A stretch of DNA of 37,962 bases from a virus. Shown here in pieces: positions 6,727 to 16,553 of the stretch (its first letter is position 1; the number at the start of each line of letters is the position of its first letter). The DNA is taken from the IMG/VR virus record IMGVR_UViG_3300027759_000202, positions 1 through 37,962 of that record. One strand, given 5' to 3'. Made by a program: the position numbers and the translations under genes. Under the pieces are notes generated by a model. That model was not told where the DNA came from. It did not search any database and worked only from the letters and a program-made list of their open reading frames with translations.

Positions 6727-6933
6727 CTAGCCCTTGTTTACCCAATGACTGATGTAACCGATGACGCTGCTGACCGCTGATATAAAGGCCATGCCCATCC
6801 AAAAGCCGCCACGTCCCTTGTTGGCAAGCGCAAGCAGCTCCTCCATGCCGGATTCCAGCTTGTCCACTTTTTTGTCCAAGTCCTGCACCTTTTGCCAAAG
6901 AACGCCGTACTTAATGGGGTCGAAATCAGCCAT
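6727..6933 (-). CDS. XhlA-like membrane protein (haemolysin/holin partner)
   Basis: The 68-aa protein has an N-terminal amphipathic coiled coil (about residues 9-38, LWQKVQDLDKKVDKLES) followed by a short basic loop and one transmembrane segment (about 44-62). This is the arrangement of XhlA-type proteins that cooperate with holins and endolysins. Its ATG overlaps the stop of the upstream ejection-type gene by one base (TAATG). It is the first gene of the lysis cassette. Confidence 0.72.
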   Translation of the reverse strand: MADFDPIKYGVLWQKVQDLDKKVDKLESGMEELLALANKGRGGFWMGMAFISAVSSVIGYISHWVNKG

Positions 6934-8675
6934 TATGGTGCCAGTGCGTTTTGTCTGTTGCCAGCCTGCGCGGCTAGTAATGCGGCTAATTTAACTTGGT
7001 CACTTGTTCTTAGTGAGTTTGCCAATGTGTTAGCGCTTGCTGGTCTTTGAGCAAGCAATGTAGCCGCCATTCTTTGGCCTGGCGCCGAGTACAACAATGG
7101 TGACGCCGTAAGGCCGCCTAATGCCGTAGCAACTGCTGGAAACCCTGCTGCGCCAGCTCCACCCGATGCTGCAAGGGCAGCTATTAAGGCTCGGTATGGC
7201 GTACCAGAATCAGGCACCTTGTTGCCCAATGCGGTCTTTGCGCTTTCTGACAAGTCTTGCATCAACGCCTCGCCCTTGGCAAATTTACCTTTGTCCTTGC
7301 TTTTGTCCATTGCCTTTACGGCACTCTGCAATTGAGCCGGTGAGAAAATTCCTTCTTCCGATCCAAGGCCACTAGCAGCACGTTCAACGCGCTTGAAATT
7401 GGCATAACCTGTGTCTATGGCTTTTAATTCGTCAGCGAATTGGGGGTTGCTTCTTCTGACTAATTGGCGAACTTGGTCTTGAGTTTCTTTTAAAGCATCG
7501 CCAATAAGACGTTGGTCTGCATCAGTTGATGCGCTTAGACGATTAATTGTCTCGCGCAAGTCGCTCTGCACTTCCTTTAATGTCTTGCCGGTAATTGCTG
7601 CCTGTCCTTGAAACTTGCCAAGCACATTGCTGTCAACCCAATTGTTGAAGAAATTGACTGCTTTAGGATCAATTGCGCCAGTCTGAACTGCGGATTTTAA
7701 GTTAGCAATTTCAGTTTGAAATGGCGCATCTTGCATAACAGTCATCTTGGGCAACAATTTGCCGTAAGCATCGTCCAATTTATCAGATGCAAATTGCACA
7801 GCTTCACGTCCAACAACGCCTTCTGGCAATTTTTCACCAATAGGTTTAAGAGCACGATTAAATGCAGCAGTGTTGACTTGCTGCGCAGCTCTGTTTTGTG
7901 CGCTTTTAATAAAATCACCGATAACTGGTACGCTAGTTAGAGCTTCTTCTGCACGTTTATAGCCGCCACCCAAAATCTGTCCAGCAGTAGGCACAACGCC
8001 TTCTTTCATCAAAGATTGGATTTGTGGTGAAACATTTGGACTAATTACCGCTGCCGCTGGCTTAATCAAAGCATTCATAGGATTGGTGAGCTCAGATGCT
8101 TTAGACAAAGCATTAGCTACTTGGCCAACTTTCCCCGCAGTATTTGCAGTTTTAAGTGCAAGACCAGTTCCACCTAACACAGTAGAAATGTCACCTACAA
8201 CCCTAAAAGGGTCTTGCTCCATAGCCTTTTGGAATCCTGCACCCGTTCCATACGTTGTTGCATAGTCCTGGCCAATGGCGCCAGCTACATTCTGTGCGCG
8301 TTGCAATGCTTCTGGATTTCCAAGAGGGTTGTACGGCGACTGCTCAATCGCTGTTAAGCCGCGCTGTACTGGGCCTGGCAATGCTTTATATACACCTCCA
8401 GCAACAACATCACCCAAGGCTTGCGCGGTTTGCAGAGGATGGGCTACTACCTGAGACAGGCCGCCGATGGTGTTTTGGTAAAGGCTAGGCAACGCATTTG
8501 ATAGCGTTTTGCCAAAGTCGTATCCGCCATCTTGTTTTGGCGCAGCCGGAGCCGCCGACAAACCTTCAGATGCCTTGGCTTCTTGATAGGCTTTTGCAAC
8601 CGTATCAAACTCAGGCGTTCCTTTCTTGCCAGAGTTAGCAACAATCCATTGAGCGTATTGGTCAGCGGTAGCCAT
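6933..8675 (-). CDS. Probable DNA-ejection / internal virion protein, 580 aa
   Basis: ATG 8675 is chosen because GAGGT lies 9 bases upstream and the protein then starts with ATADQYAQWIVANSGKKGTP, resembling a short N-terminal module I associate with large phage virion proteins; the ATG at 8732 would overlap the upstream gene by 47 bp. The rest is Ala/Gly-rich with long helices and hydrophobic glycine stretches (AALAASGGAGAAGFPAVATALGG), typical of P22 gp16/gp20-like proteins that leave the capsid with the DNA. It follows two other probable ejection genes. No lytic transglycosylase motif is seen. Confidence 0.65.
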   Translation of the reverse strand: MATADQYAQWIVANSGKKGTPEFDTVAKAYQEAKASEGLSAAPAAPKQDGGYDFGKTLSNALPSLYQNTIGGLSQVVAHPLQTAQALGDVVAGGVYKALPGPVQRGLTAIEQSPYNPLGNPEALQRAQNVAGAIGQDYATTYGTGAGFQKAMEQDPFRVVGDISTVLGGTGLALKTANTAGKVGQVANALSKASELTNPMNALIKPAAAVISPNVSPQIQSLMKEGVVPTAGQILGGGYKRAEEALTSVPVIGDFIKSAQNRAAQQVNTAAFNRALKPIGEKLPEGVVGREAVQFASDKLDDAYGKLLPKMTVMQDAPFQTEIANLKSAVQTGAIDPKAVNFFNNWVDSNVLGKFQGQAAITGKTLKEVQSDLRETINRLSASTDADQRLIGDALKETQDQVRQLVRRSNPQFADELKAIDTGYANFKRVERAASGLGSEEGIFSPAQLQSAVKAMDKSKDKGKFAKGEALMQDLSESAKTALGNKVPDSGTPYRALIAALAASGGAGAAGFPAVATALGGLTASPLLYSAPGQRMAATLLAQRPASANTLANSLRTSDQVKLAALLAAQAGNRQNALAP

Positions 8676-8685
8676 ATTGTTTACC

Positions 8686-10188
8686 TCAAAGTCCAAGTAT
8701 CTTGTCGGCTGCTTCTCTAGCGGAGCCTCCACCAGCAGCAGCCGGTGCAGCAGGCACTAACTTAGCAGCCCTGCCAGCGGCAGTTTTAGCAGCATCAATA
8801 ACGTTTTTCAAGCGCAATTGCTTATCCAAAACCGTTGCAGGCTCATCCCCATAAGCAGGGAAGTATGAAGTCCTGTATCCCTCAAGCTGCTCCTTAGTAT
8901 ATGCAGCGCCAGTACCAAGGGTTAAAGCGGCATCAAGAATGTCTAACTGAGCTGCTTGGACTCTTTGCCTTTCAGCAGAATTAAGCAAATTTTCGCCAGT
9001 AGTAGACAACTTTCCTACGGCAGACGCAAATAAACCAGGCTTATCCGCATCTGGTTTTTCTTTCAAAGCCTGCATTAGTTGGCCTTGCGAGAATTGCAGT
9101 CGTTGCAATAACGTAGCCGCTTTGCGTTCGCCTTCAGTTGTTTGCGCATTTTTAGCCGCGCCGACCAATGGAACTCGGGCAGTTGTATCTGTTACTCCAA
9201 CAGAGCCACGGCCTGCTCCAGCCGGTGCAGCGGTTAATGGCGCGGCTGTAGTAATTGGAAAGGCTTGGCCTTTTCTATCAATACCAAATAATGCCGTTGA
9301 GCCATCAGGCTGATCCATTTTTTCAAGTTTAAAGTTAGGATTGTCTTTTTCCCATGCAAATTTCATTTTCTCAAATTGCAACTGCGCTGCGGCTGTGTTT
9401 GCAGTTTCCTTGCTAATCATGGCATCGTAAAGTCTACGTTGCGGATCGTTAGGTGGCAACGCATTACGCTCAGCCATTAATTTAGACAAATTGGTTTGCG
9501 TCACATCTTGCGGAGCTTCAAATATGTTTGTGCCTGCACCTGTAACAAGATAACGTCCCACAACGTGAGGTTTAACTAGCTCGTCACGCTGCTTTTGCAA
9601 CCTTGCAACTTCTTCTTTTGCCCGAGGGTCTATAAAGTTTTTGAGTTCTGCAATTTTCGAATCAATAGCTGCTACAGGGTCTGCGGCTGCGGGGGCAGCT
9701 TGCGGCGCCAAAGCGTTAGCTTGTCTCATAGCCGGTGCAATGGTTCCAGGCGTTTGGTCTAAGCCAAATGTTCCAGTACCTAACGCGCCGCTTACAGGCA
9801 TTGCAGGCTGCTGCGCTGGGATTGTTTGCTTGCTTTTTAGATATGCGTCGTACTTCTCAGTCTCGGCTAACTTCATCAAGCCTTCAATACCCGCTTGCTG
9901 GCGTTGCGGGTCTTTAGACCCTTGTAAAGCCTCAAAGAACTGGCGCGGCGTTAACCCTTGTTGCGACAACTTCTGCTGTAGACCAACCATGTTGGCGTGA
10001 TCTTCTTGCAGCCTTTGCAATTGAAATTCAGCAGCCTTTTGCTGTAACGCGCTGGTTTGCATCTGCTGAGCGCCAAGTTGCTGCTGCTGCATACCCTGCT
10101 GAATCTGCTGCATCTTGGCAAACTGACCCAATTGGTCAGGTATATTAAACTGCGCGCCTTGGGCGATAAGAGAATTTAGATCAGCCAT
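8686..10188 (-). CDS. Probable internal virion / ejection protein, 500 aa, Gln-rich
   Basis: The N-terminal 80 residues are strikingly glutamine-rich and helical (QIQQGMQQQQLGAQQMQ), a coiled-coil pattern seen in DNA-ejection proteins. The middle is Pro/Ala-rich and the C terminus ends in a Gly/Ala-rich stretch. It sits between the gp7-like DNA-transfer protein and the 580-aa protein, corresponding in order to the P22 gp7/gp20/gp16 group. No enzyme motif is visible and no direct homology to gp20 is claimed. Confidence 0.6.
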   Translation of the reverse strand: MADLNSLIAQGAQFNIPDQLGQFAKMQQIQQGMQQQQLGAQQMQTSALQQKAAEFQLQRLQEDHANMVGLQQKLSQQGLTPRQFFEALQGSKDPQRQQAGIEGLMKLAETEKYDAYLKSKQTIPAQQPAMPVSGALGTGTFGLDQTPGTIAPAMRQANALAPQAAPAAADPVAAIDSKIAELKNFIDPRAKEEVARLQKQRDELVKPHVVGRYLVTGAGTNIFEAPQDVTQTNLSKLMAERNALPPNDPQRRLYDAMISKETANTAAAQLQFEKMKFAWEKDNPNFKLEKMDQPDGSTALFGIDRKGQAFPITTAAPLTAAPAGAGRGSVGVTDTTARVPLVGAAKNAQTTEGERKAATLLQRLQFSQGQLMQALKEKPDADKPGLFASAVGKLSTTGENLLNSAERQRVQAAQLDILDAALTLGTGAAYTKEQLEGYRTSYFPAYGDEPATVLDKQLRLKNVIDAAKTAAGRAAKLVPAAPAAAGGGSAREAADKILGL

Positions 10189-10190
10189 AT

Positions 10191-11408
10191 TTAGCCCGTG
10201 TAGATTGATGGGTTAAGTCTACGCAACTGGTCAACCAAAGAATTGTTTTGGTACGCGCTGATCCCCGCACCAATCATGTTGTTGATTGTATTGCCAGTAC
10301 CTAAATTGCCCGCAGCTTGCGCAGCGCCTTGCTGGGTAAGCAAATTGCCAGCATTAACTCCGTAATTGCCCAGCGCACCCGATTGCTGGTTGGCGGCTGA
10401 TTGACCTACGTTCTGCAAGCTAGCCAATGGTTGCAACTGGTTAGCGCGGTTTGTTTGGTAGCGTGAAAAGGCATTCTGATATTCTTGAGAGCCCATGTCT
10501 TGGCCATAACGGGTGGCTGCTTTAATGGCACCGCCAGATATAAGACCGCCTCGAGCCGCTGCCTGACGATCCAGCGCCTTTTGTCCTTCAGACAATCGGA
10601 ATGCGTAGCCTGGGTCAGCTTGGAAATCAGACATACTGAAATCCTTGGCGTACTTGCCGTAATCGGCACCAGTTTTATTAGCGCCAAGCCCAAGCAAATC
10701 CATCAGGCGGTTTTGGCCTGTAACGCCAGCTTGGTAAAAAGGTTGGTTTAATGCTGATTGCTGTTCGTAAATGCTTTTTTGCAAATCAAGACCGCGTTGC
10801 GCTGCGTCAGACTGCGCTGCTGCTGCTTGACGTTGTGATGCTGCTTGCGCTAAGCCGCCAACTAGGCCAGCGCCTGCCTGTATAGCCGCCGGTGTTTGAT
10901 ACCAAGGCGTCGCGCCTGCTGCATTAGCCGCGCCAGGCACCGTAGCGCCTAATGTATTGGCGTAAGCACCGGCGCCAGCCGCATCAAAACCCGCTGCTTG
11001 AGCCGCAGCATTTACACCATAACCAGCCGTACCAGCGGCAGACTCAAGGGCAGCAGGAGTTAAAACGCTTGCGCCAGTAGCTCCGGCGGCGGCAGCACCA
11101 GCTTCAGCAGCTCCAGCACCGGCAGCGACCGTCCCAAGTTCAGCAGCAGTAGTACCAGCTTGCGCCAAAGCAGCTCCAGCAGTTATGCCACCAGCGCCTA
11201 CAGCATTAACGTCAATACTTGCCAAATTACCTGCGTAAGCCGCTAATTCTGCGCCGCCAGGTATGTACGGCAGACCAAAATATGCTGCTACGGCGGTAGC
11301 CGCCGCAGATGCAAGATTGTCGTTGGCCAGCACTTCGCCAATATGCCCAACAAATGAGTCTGATCGGTCAGTCCCTAGAATTTTAGATATTTCGTCCCAA
11401 AAAGGCAT
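10191..11408 (-). CDS. DNA transfer (ejection) protein, P22 gp7 / p32-like
   Basis: The 405-aa protein has a long Ala/Gly-rich N-terminal half (about 35-200). Its C-terminal half contains the conserved region DFQADPGYAFRLSEGQKALD and NAFSRYQTNRANQLQPLASL, which I recognise from proteins annotated as DNA transfer protein p32 in BPP-1-type podoviruses. These are ejected into the host during infection and help form the DNA conduit. The location just downstream of the tailspike and before two other ejection-type proteins agrees with this role. Confidence 0.78.
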   Translation of the reverse strand: MPFWDEISKILGTDRSDSFVGHIGEVLANDNLASAAATAVAAYFGLPYIPGGAELAAYAGNLASIDVNAVGAGGITAGAALAQAGTTAAELGTVAAGAGAAEAGAAAAGATGASVLTPAALESAAGTAGYGVNAAAQAAGFDAAGAGAYANTLGATVPGAANAAGATPWYQTPAAIQAGAGLVGGLAQAASQRQAAAAQSDAAQRGLDLQKSIYEQQSALNQPFYQAGVTGQNRLMDLLGLGANKTGADYGKYAKDFSMSDFQADPGYAFRLSEGQKALDRQAAARGGLISGGAIKAATRYGQDMGSQEYQNAFSRYQTNRANQLQPLASLQNVGQSAANQQSGALGNYGVNAGNLLTQQGAAQAAGNLGTGNTINNMIGAGISAYQNNSLVDQLRRLNPSIYTG

Positions 11409-11456
11409 ACGTTTCCCCTTATGTAACGCTATTAGCGTCGGCTGGAATTAAAACAA

Positions 11457-14400
11457 TCATAGCGCAGCTATCACAAAAGCCAGCAATTCTTCATAGCGCA
11501 CGCCATATATTTCGCTGCCCTCTAGCTCGTCATAGCAAAACATCCCGTAATTGGACGCTAGCAAACCCTCAGAGGCAAACGCATCGGCCAGTTCCTGCGC
11601 GTACACGCCAACGTGGATGCGGGCGCCATCGCCCTTTTTCTCTACGGCGTCGTTGTATTTAAAGGTCTTAATCAGCCCTTTGACCTTAACGGCTACGGCG
11701 CGCTCGGCTTCAGACAGAGGGCGATCCTGCTGTTTCTGACGGGCGTCGGACGTGTTGATAGTGCCGGTAGTAGCATAGACCGTTGTCCAGCGCAGCGCGG
11801 AGCCGCCTAAGACGTAAGCATTGTCGGTTAATGGGTAAAAACCTTGGATGAACCCGCCAACGGTAGTAGGCACGCAACCAACGCCAGCGGTGCCGCTGCC
11901 AAGTTTAATGTAGTCAGCCGTAGTCGTGCCGTTGCCAGCTACGCCGGTGATAGCATTGGTAATACCATTTAGGTTGATACTGTTTTTAATGTAGAGGTTG
12001 TTCCAACGAACACTGGAACTACCCAAATCAACAGCAAAGTCCGTAGCGCATGACCAAACCGCACCATTCAAGACAACCTGATTGGTGGAGTTAGTCAGGC
12101 TCATTATGGTGCCTGCGCCTGACGAAACACCAGGTACGGTGCTAAACGTGCCGATGCTGGCGCCGTTAAAGTTTTGGTTGGCCGTATAAGTATTGCCGCT
12201 TGCCAAGTTTAGCGAGATGGTGCCGGAAGTGGTGATCGTGCCGCCACTCAAGCCGGTGCCAGCAGTAATGCTAGTTACCGTGCCGCCGCCAGCCGGTGTC
12301 GCCCATGTTCCGTCATTACGCAGGAAAGTAGTCGTAGACCCTGCTGGTGCAGCAAGTGTGTAGCCGTTCCAGAAGAAGCTATTTTTAACGTAAAGATTGT
12401 TCCAACGGTAGCTCGCGGTACCCAAATTGGTAGATGCGTCTGTAAAGCCGTAAAAATTGGCACCATCCAAAACAACTTGATTGGTTGAATTGGTCAGGCT
12501 CATCTTAGTACCAGCACCTGCGGACACTCCAGGAATCGTGCTAAACGTACCAATAGATGCGCCGTTGATATTCTGGTTGGCCGTATAAGTACCACTGAAA
12601 GTGTAGTCAATAGACAAAGAGCCGCTGGCGGTAATAGGGCCGCCGGTCAGTCCACTGCCGGAACCGACGCTGGTAACAGTGCCTGTACCCGAGCCAGCAG
12701 GGATAGCCCAAGTTCCATCATTACGCAAGAACGTAGTGGCAACGCCAGCCGGCGCGGCAATAGCGTAGCCGTTCCAATCAATGACGCCGGTGCCCAAATA
12801 CAGCGACTTCCATTTAAGGGCTGCGCCGCCCAAGAAATAGGTGTCGCTAGTGACTGGCGACAAACCCAAAGCGGCTACGGCAGAGGCTACGCCGTTAAGG
12901 TTGATATTGTTGCCCGATGCCGTCATCGTTGCGGTGCCCGAGCCAATTCGGTAGGTTGTGCCGTAGATGTTGTTCCAGCTTGTACCGGCTGCGCCCAAGT
13001 CGTTGGTGTTGTTACCCGCGCCCTGCCAAGACGCAGACACAAGTCCAACGCCGTTAGTAGCGTTGGCTAAACCAATTGTGGTGCCAGTTGTAGTGATAGC
13101 GGGAATGGCAGAATACGTCCCGATGTTTACGCCGTTAAACGTTGAGTTGACCGTGGTCGTAGCGCCGATGGTAGTAACACTTTGCAGATTCTGCGAACCG
13201 CCTCCGCCGCCTGTAATATCAATTACAACTGTTGGGGTTTCGGTAACGCTGTTGTAGAAGTTGCCCAAGCCATAGATTGTGATGCCAGATACGTTGGTGC
13301 CGCCGCTGGAAATATATTTGCGTGAGCTGCTTGCAACGTATGGTGAATAGCCCTTAAAGCCATTACCAATCGTGTTGACAATTAAAGTCGCTGTAGAGCT
13401 GTTGCTGTTGACAAAAACGCAATTTGTCGTATACGCCGTGGCGCTGTTACGAGCAAACATACAGTTGCTGATGCTGCTTGTAGCGCGGGCCGCCATGCCG
13501 TTTGGTGCGTTAATGTAAACATCAGCATTGCCGACGTTTGCTTCAAAATAGACGCTTTCAAGCACCAACTGCGTTGGCAAGAAATCGGTGGCTTGGTAAT
13601 AGATACCGCCAGAGATGCCTTGGCTGCTTCCGCTTGCAGTGCCACAAAGCTCAATCACGCCGCCGTTAAAGACAATCGGGCCGCCGCCAATGATTAGATA
13701 CGCCACAGACTTGATGCCTGCAACCGTGCAGTTATTGAACTGCGTCATTGTCGGCTCAGAGAATGATGTTTTGGAAACTACAAACCCAAGGTCAGCCAAT
13801 TGCACATTGAAGTTGGATACGCTAACTCCCAAGCAATCGTTCATCACAACGCCGGTGTTATATCCAATAATGCGGATGTCAATTAATTCCCCGACCATAG
13901 GGACGTTTTTCATGTACAGACCTGTGCCAACGCCAATCGTATAAGAGCCGCTAGCGTAAGTTGTCGCGTTAAACTTCTTGATAATACTGAACTGGCCAAA
14001 GTACATTGTTAAGGCTTTGTTGTCATAGCCTGTCGTAAAATCTATCGTAATGGCACCGCCGGTAGCCGCCGCAGCGTCTGAGCGATAGTCATAGATATAG
14101 GATATGTCAGCGCCTTCACCCTTCATTGTGATGCGCCCTGGCGAGTTCTGATCGGTAGAATTGGGCCAAGTAATGCTCAAGTTTTGCGTGATCTTGTACG
14201 CTCCAGCAGGCAGCAGAACTGTGCCGCCGACACCGGCTGCGGACAAAGCGTTAATGGCAGCTTGGATGGCCGCTGTGTCGTCGGTAGTGCCATCGCCTAC
14301 GGCGCCAAAGTCTTGGACGCTAACAGTCTGACGTAACTTAGCCTGCACCGTGGTGGTGACAGCGCCGGTGCCAGCAGGCGTGTAGCTGATATTCGCTGAA

Positions 14401-14678
14401 CTAAAGGAGCCGTTTACCCCGTCAACTGACCAGATCAGTACGTCGTTTGCCGTCTTGAGCGTCAGGGTATAAGTGGAGGTGCCAAGCCAGACATTGGCCT
14501 CGCCCCGCGAATCAAGGATGATGGGATTGGTATTAGCTGACGCGCCGGTTGAATCGGTATACGTCACCAAAGGGGTGCTTGTTCCGCTGGCGTAGCTGTA
14601 CAGTTTGCCTCCGGCCAATGGATTGCCATTAGCATCAAAGAATTGCATTTTCGGGCTGGGGGTCAAGTAAGTGGTCAT
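11457..14678 (-). CDS. Tailspike/tail fibre with beta-helix domain and S74 self-cleaving chaperone
   Basis: The 1073-aa protein has an N-terminal virion-attachment-like domain (about 1-100, with PSPKMQFFDANGNPLAGGKL), a pectate-lyase-3/beta-helix domain starting at VQDFGAVGDGTTDDTAAIQA (121-140), and a repetitive shaft (about 500-950) with three GASIG/GVNIG units and two LRNDGTWA motifs. It ends in a peptidase S74 intramolecular chaperone from about 975, with the Ser-Lys pair in SDARQK (Ser977, Lys982). The S74 domain trimerises the spike and then cleaves itself off. The spike would bind, and perhaps degrade, a surface polysaccharide. Part of the shaft is shared with the fibre at 25577-27418. 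Confidence 0.9.
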   Translation of the reverse strand: MTTYLTPSPKMQFFDANGNPLAGGKLYSYASGTSTPLVTYTDSTGASANTNPIILDSRGEANVWLGTSTYTLTLKTANDVLIWSVDGVNGSFSSANISYTPAGTGAVTTTVQAKLRQTVSVQDFGAVGDGTTDDTAAIQAAINALSAAGVGGTVLLPAGAYKITQNLSITWPNSTDQNSPGRITMKGEGADISYIYDYRSDAAAATGGAITIDFTTGYDNKALTMYFGQFSIIKKFNATTYASGSYTIGVGTGLYMKNVPMVGELIDIRIIGYNTGVVMNDCLGVSVSNFNVQLADLGFVVSKTSFSEPTMTQFNNCTVAGIKSVAYLIIGGGPIVFNGGVIELCGTASGSSQGISGGIYYQATDFLPTQLVLESVYFEANVGNADVYINAPNGMAARATSSISNCMFARNSATAYTTNCVFVNSNSSTATLIVNTIGNGFKGYSPYVASSSRKYISSGGTNVSGITIYGLGNFYNSVTETPTVVIDITGGGGGSQNLQSVTTIGATTTVNSTFNGVNIGTYSAIPAITTTGTTIGLANATNGVGLVSASWQGAGNNTNDLGAAGTSWNNIYGTTYRIGSGTATMTASGNNINLNGVASAVAALGLSPVTSDTYFLGGAALKWKSLYLGTGVIDWNGYAIAAPAGVATTFLRNDGTWAIPAGSGTGTVTSVGSGSGLTGGPITASGSLSIDYTFSGTYTANQNINGASIGTFSTIPGVSAGAGTKMSLTNSTNQVVLDGANFYGFTDASTNLGTASYRWNNLYVKNSFFWNGYTLAAPAGSTTTFLRNDGTWATPAGGGTVTSITAGTGLSGGTITTSGTISLNLASGNTYTANQNFNGASIGTFSTVPGVSSGAGTIMSLTNSTNQVVLNGAVWSCATDFAVDLGSSSVRWNNLYIKNSINLNGITNAITGVAGNGTTTADYIKLGSGTAGVGCVPTTVGGFIQGFYPLTDNAYVLGGSALRWTTVYATTGTINTSDARQKQQDRPLSEAERAVAVKVKGLIKTFKYNDAVEKKGDGARIHVGVYAQELADAFASEGLLASNYGMFCYDELEGSEIYGVRYEELLAFVIAAL

Positions 14679-14680
14679 AT

Positions 14681-15043
14681 TTACCTCGGAACAAGAGTCA
14701 TTGTCGGCAGCGTTACATAGGTTGCTCGGAGTTGATCTCCTGGCGATAAACCAAACATCCCATAATAACTGCCTGTGTTAAAAAATGTAACACCATCACG
14801 GGAAAATTCCAGCTTTGAAACATTCCCGCCGCTGACGATTACGTCCACCAGCAAGTCTGATGTGTTGGTGTAAACAAACGGCGACGCGGTTACCGTAATG
14901 GCGGTAAGCGCCGCTGGGGGCTGGCCAGAGCCACTGAGTACAAACAAATTAAAGAAAAACCTATACCAAGACCTTGACATAAGGTTTGTTTGCGGGTCGA
15001 TAAACACGACACGGGCAGAAGGTATATTGGTTAAATTAAGCAT
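14681..15043 (-). CDS. Small putative virion/tail protein, 120 aa
   Basis: The protein lies between the gp10-like stabilisation protein and the tailspike, with 8-bp and 2-bp junctions, so a tail-associated role is likely. It starts MLNLTNIPSARVVFIDPQTN and has a segment SRSWYRFFFNLF; the C-terminal half looks like beta strands. It may be an adaptor between tail hub and spike. I do not recognise a named family with confidence. Confidence 0.7.
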   Translation of the reverse strand: MLNLTNIPSARVVFIDPQTNLMSRSWYRFFFNLFVLSGSGQPPAALTAITVTASPFVYTNTSDLLVDVIVSGGNVSKLEFSRDGVTFFNTGSYYGMFGLSPGDQLRATYVTLPTMTLVPR

Positions 15044-16553
15044 TCGTGGGACTCATAACAAGTTCTGCGCCCATGATTGCGATCTTAATAGGATCAGTGC
15101 CGGACAGCTCGTAAACCCTGTCGCGCAACTTGAGCGTCATACCCAGCCGACGCCAGAATATACGCCTGCCATACGCACCAATGGCGCCGCCACCAGCCCA
15201 ATGTGAATTAGACCAAGTATGGCCACCATCGTCAGACCAGCGCAGCATAAACTGAGGCTCTGGATTGACGGCGGGGGTTGTAGACGCCGCCAAAAAGTCA
15301 CCCGCCTCGGTAAGCAAATTATCGCCGCCCTCAGTAATTAAAAGCTCAACACCGGCATCAGACGGCAAATAATGGCCAGCTTGGGCGTCAAGTTGCAAGG
15401 TATGCTGTGACGTGCGCTTTAGGTTGTTTTGACCCGTAGGCAGCGCCCGCCATGACCGCAGCCACCGCTGGATTTGGTCGTAATCGCTGTAGACATCTAA
15501 GTCAAAGGCATACAGGTTGCCGTTGTTGTAGCTGCCGACAACAATCTCATTGTTGAACGAAACTTGGCAGTTTGACGGGTGGCGGGTAAATTGACCATCA
15601 ACCCATCCAGCGCGCTCGTGCCAGGCTTGGGTGGCTACGTCATAGACCCAAGTTGTGTTGGCCGATGGAAATATTAGGACGTAAAAGCTGTGGCCATCTT
15701 GCTGGTATGTGTACGCAATTGCGTCCGACATATTTTGGTATTGCTGGATTTGCCACTCTACGGCGTGCGTTGAGATGCGGGTGCCGGTGTAGCCGTTGGA
15801 ACGGTAGACGATACCCTGCCCACGGGCGTCGGCGCCCAGCCAGAATAAACCGTTGTCCATCTTGGCCACAGAGTACGGCGCGACGCAGCCAATTTCGTTG
15901 AACGCGCCTTGAATACGCTGGAGTGGGAAGTCTGCGCCTCCGGCGTTGTACCAAACCTCAATTGAACTGGTGCCAAACAACCATGCTTCACGGTGATCAA
16001 CTATCAGGGATACTAGGCCGTCAGGAGAACCCTCGGCGCTGGCAAAGTCCAACGGGTCAACTGAAGTGCCATCAAGCAACTGGGTAACCCAAACGCGCTG
16101 GCTATCGGGCTCGTTAAAAACAAAGTAGCCATCAAGAAAACCTACCGTAACCGCGCCAGGAAAATCAGGATCAGTAATCTGGGCAAACACTTCCGTGGAT
16201 GCGTTGTAGATGTAGCCTTCTGGATTGGTCGCAATAAAGATTTGCGTTCCGTTATCAGAAATACTGACTGGGCCAATTCCCATCACAGTACCTAAAAGCG
16301 TAGAAACCCAGTTGGTATTGACGCTATAGAACCCGCTGCCTGAGACTACATACGCAATCCCGTTCATTTGCCATTCGCCCCGAATGGGGCCGGTGCCAAC
16401 GGTGCATAGCTTGCGCAGACCTGGCGCCCGTTGCAAGAAACCAGGCTCTTTGCCGCCCTCTGGGACAATCTCGGGAAACAGGTTGACCATCCTGTTGTCC
16501 GCAGCATTGACGCTGCGGGCGACGTAGCTGGAACCGAGGATGGGGGTATGCAT
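15036..16553 (-). CDS. P22 gp10-like packaged DNA stabilisation / tail accessory protein
   Basis: The 505-aa product has the gp10 family start (PILGSSYVARSVNAADNRMV, NLFPEIVPEGGKEPGF) and a beta-propeller-like body with repeated aromatic strands (YVVSGSGFY, WLFGTSSIEVWYNAG, YSVAKMDNGLFWLG). In P22, gp10 closes the portal after packaging and forms the tail hub that carries the spikes. It overlaps gp4-like upstream by one base and the 120-aa protein downstream by 8 bp, giving the usual gp4-gp10 order. Length is close to P22 gp10 (about 470 aa). Confidence 0.88.
   Translation of the reverse strand: MHTPILGSSYVARSVNAADNRMVNLFPEIVPEGGKEPGFLQRAPGLRKLCTVGTGPIRGEWQMNGIAYVVSGSGFYSVNTNWVSTLLGTVMGIGPVSISDNGTQIFIATNPEGYIYNASTEVFAQITDPDFPGAVTVGFLDGYFVFNEPDSQRVWVTQLLDGTSVDPLDFASAEGSPDGLVSLIVDHREAWLFGTSSIEVWYNAGGADFPLQRIQGAFNEIGCVAPYSVAKMDNGLFWLGADARGQGIVYRSNGYTGTRISTHAVEWQIQQYQNMSDAIAYTYQQDGHSFYVLIFPSANTTWVYDVATQAWHERAGWVDGQFTRHPSNCQVSFNNEIVVGSYNNGNLYAFDLDVYSDYDQIQRWLRSWRALPTGQNNLKRTSQHTLQLDAQAGHYLPSDAGVELLITEGGDNLLTEAGDFLAASTTPAVNPEPQFMLRWSDDGGHTWSNSHWAGGGAIGAYGRRIFWRRLGMTLKLRDRVYELSGTDPIKIAIMGAELVMSPTNA

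Noticed and set aside
8675-8732. Upstream start for the 580-aa ejection-type protein
   Set aside because: It would overlap the preceding gene by 47 bp and lacks a ribosome-binding site, whereas ATG 8675 has GAGGT at good spacing.
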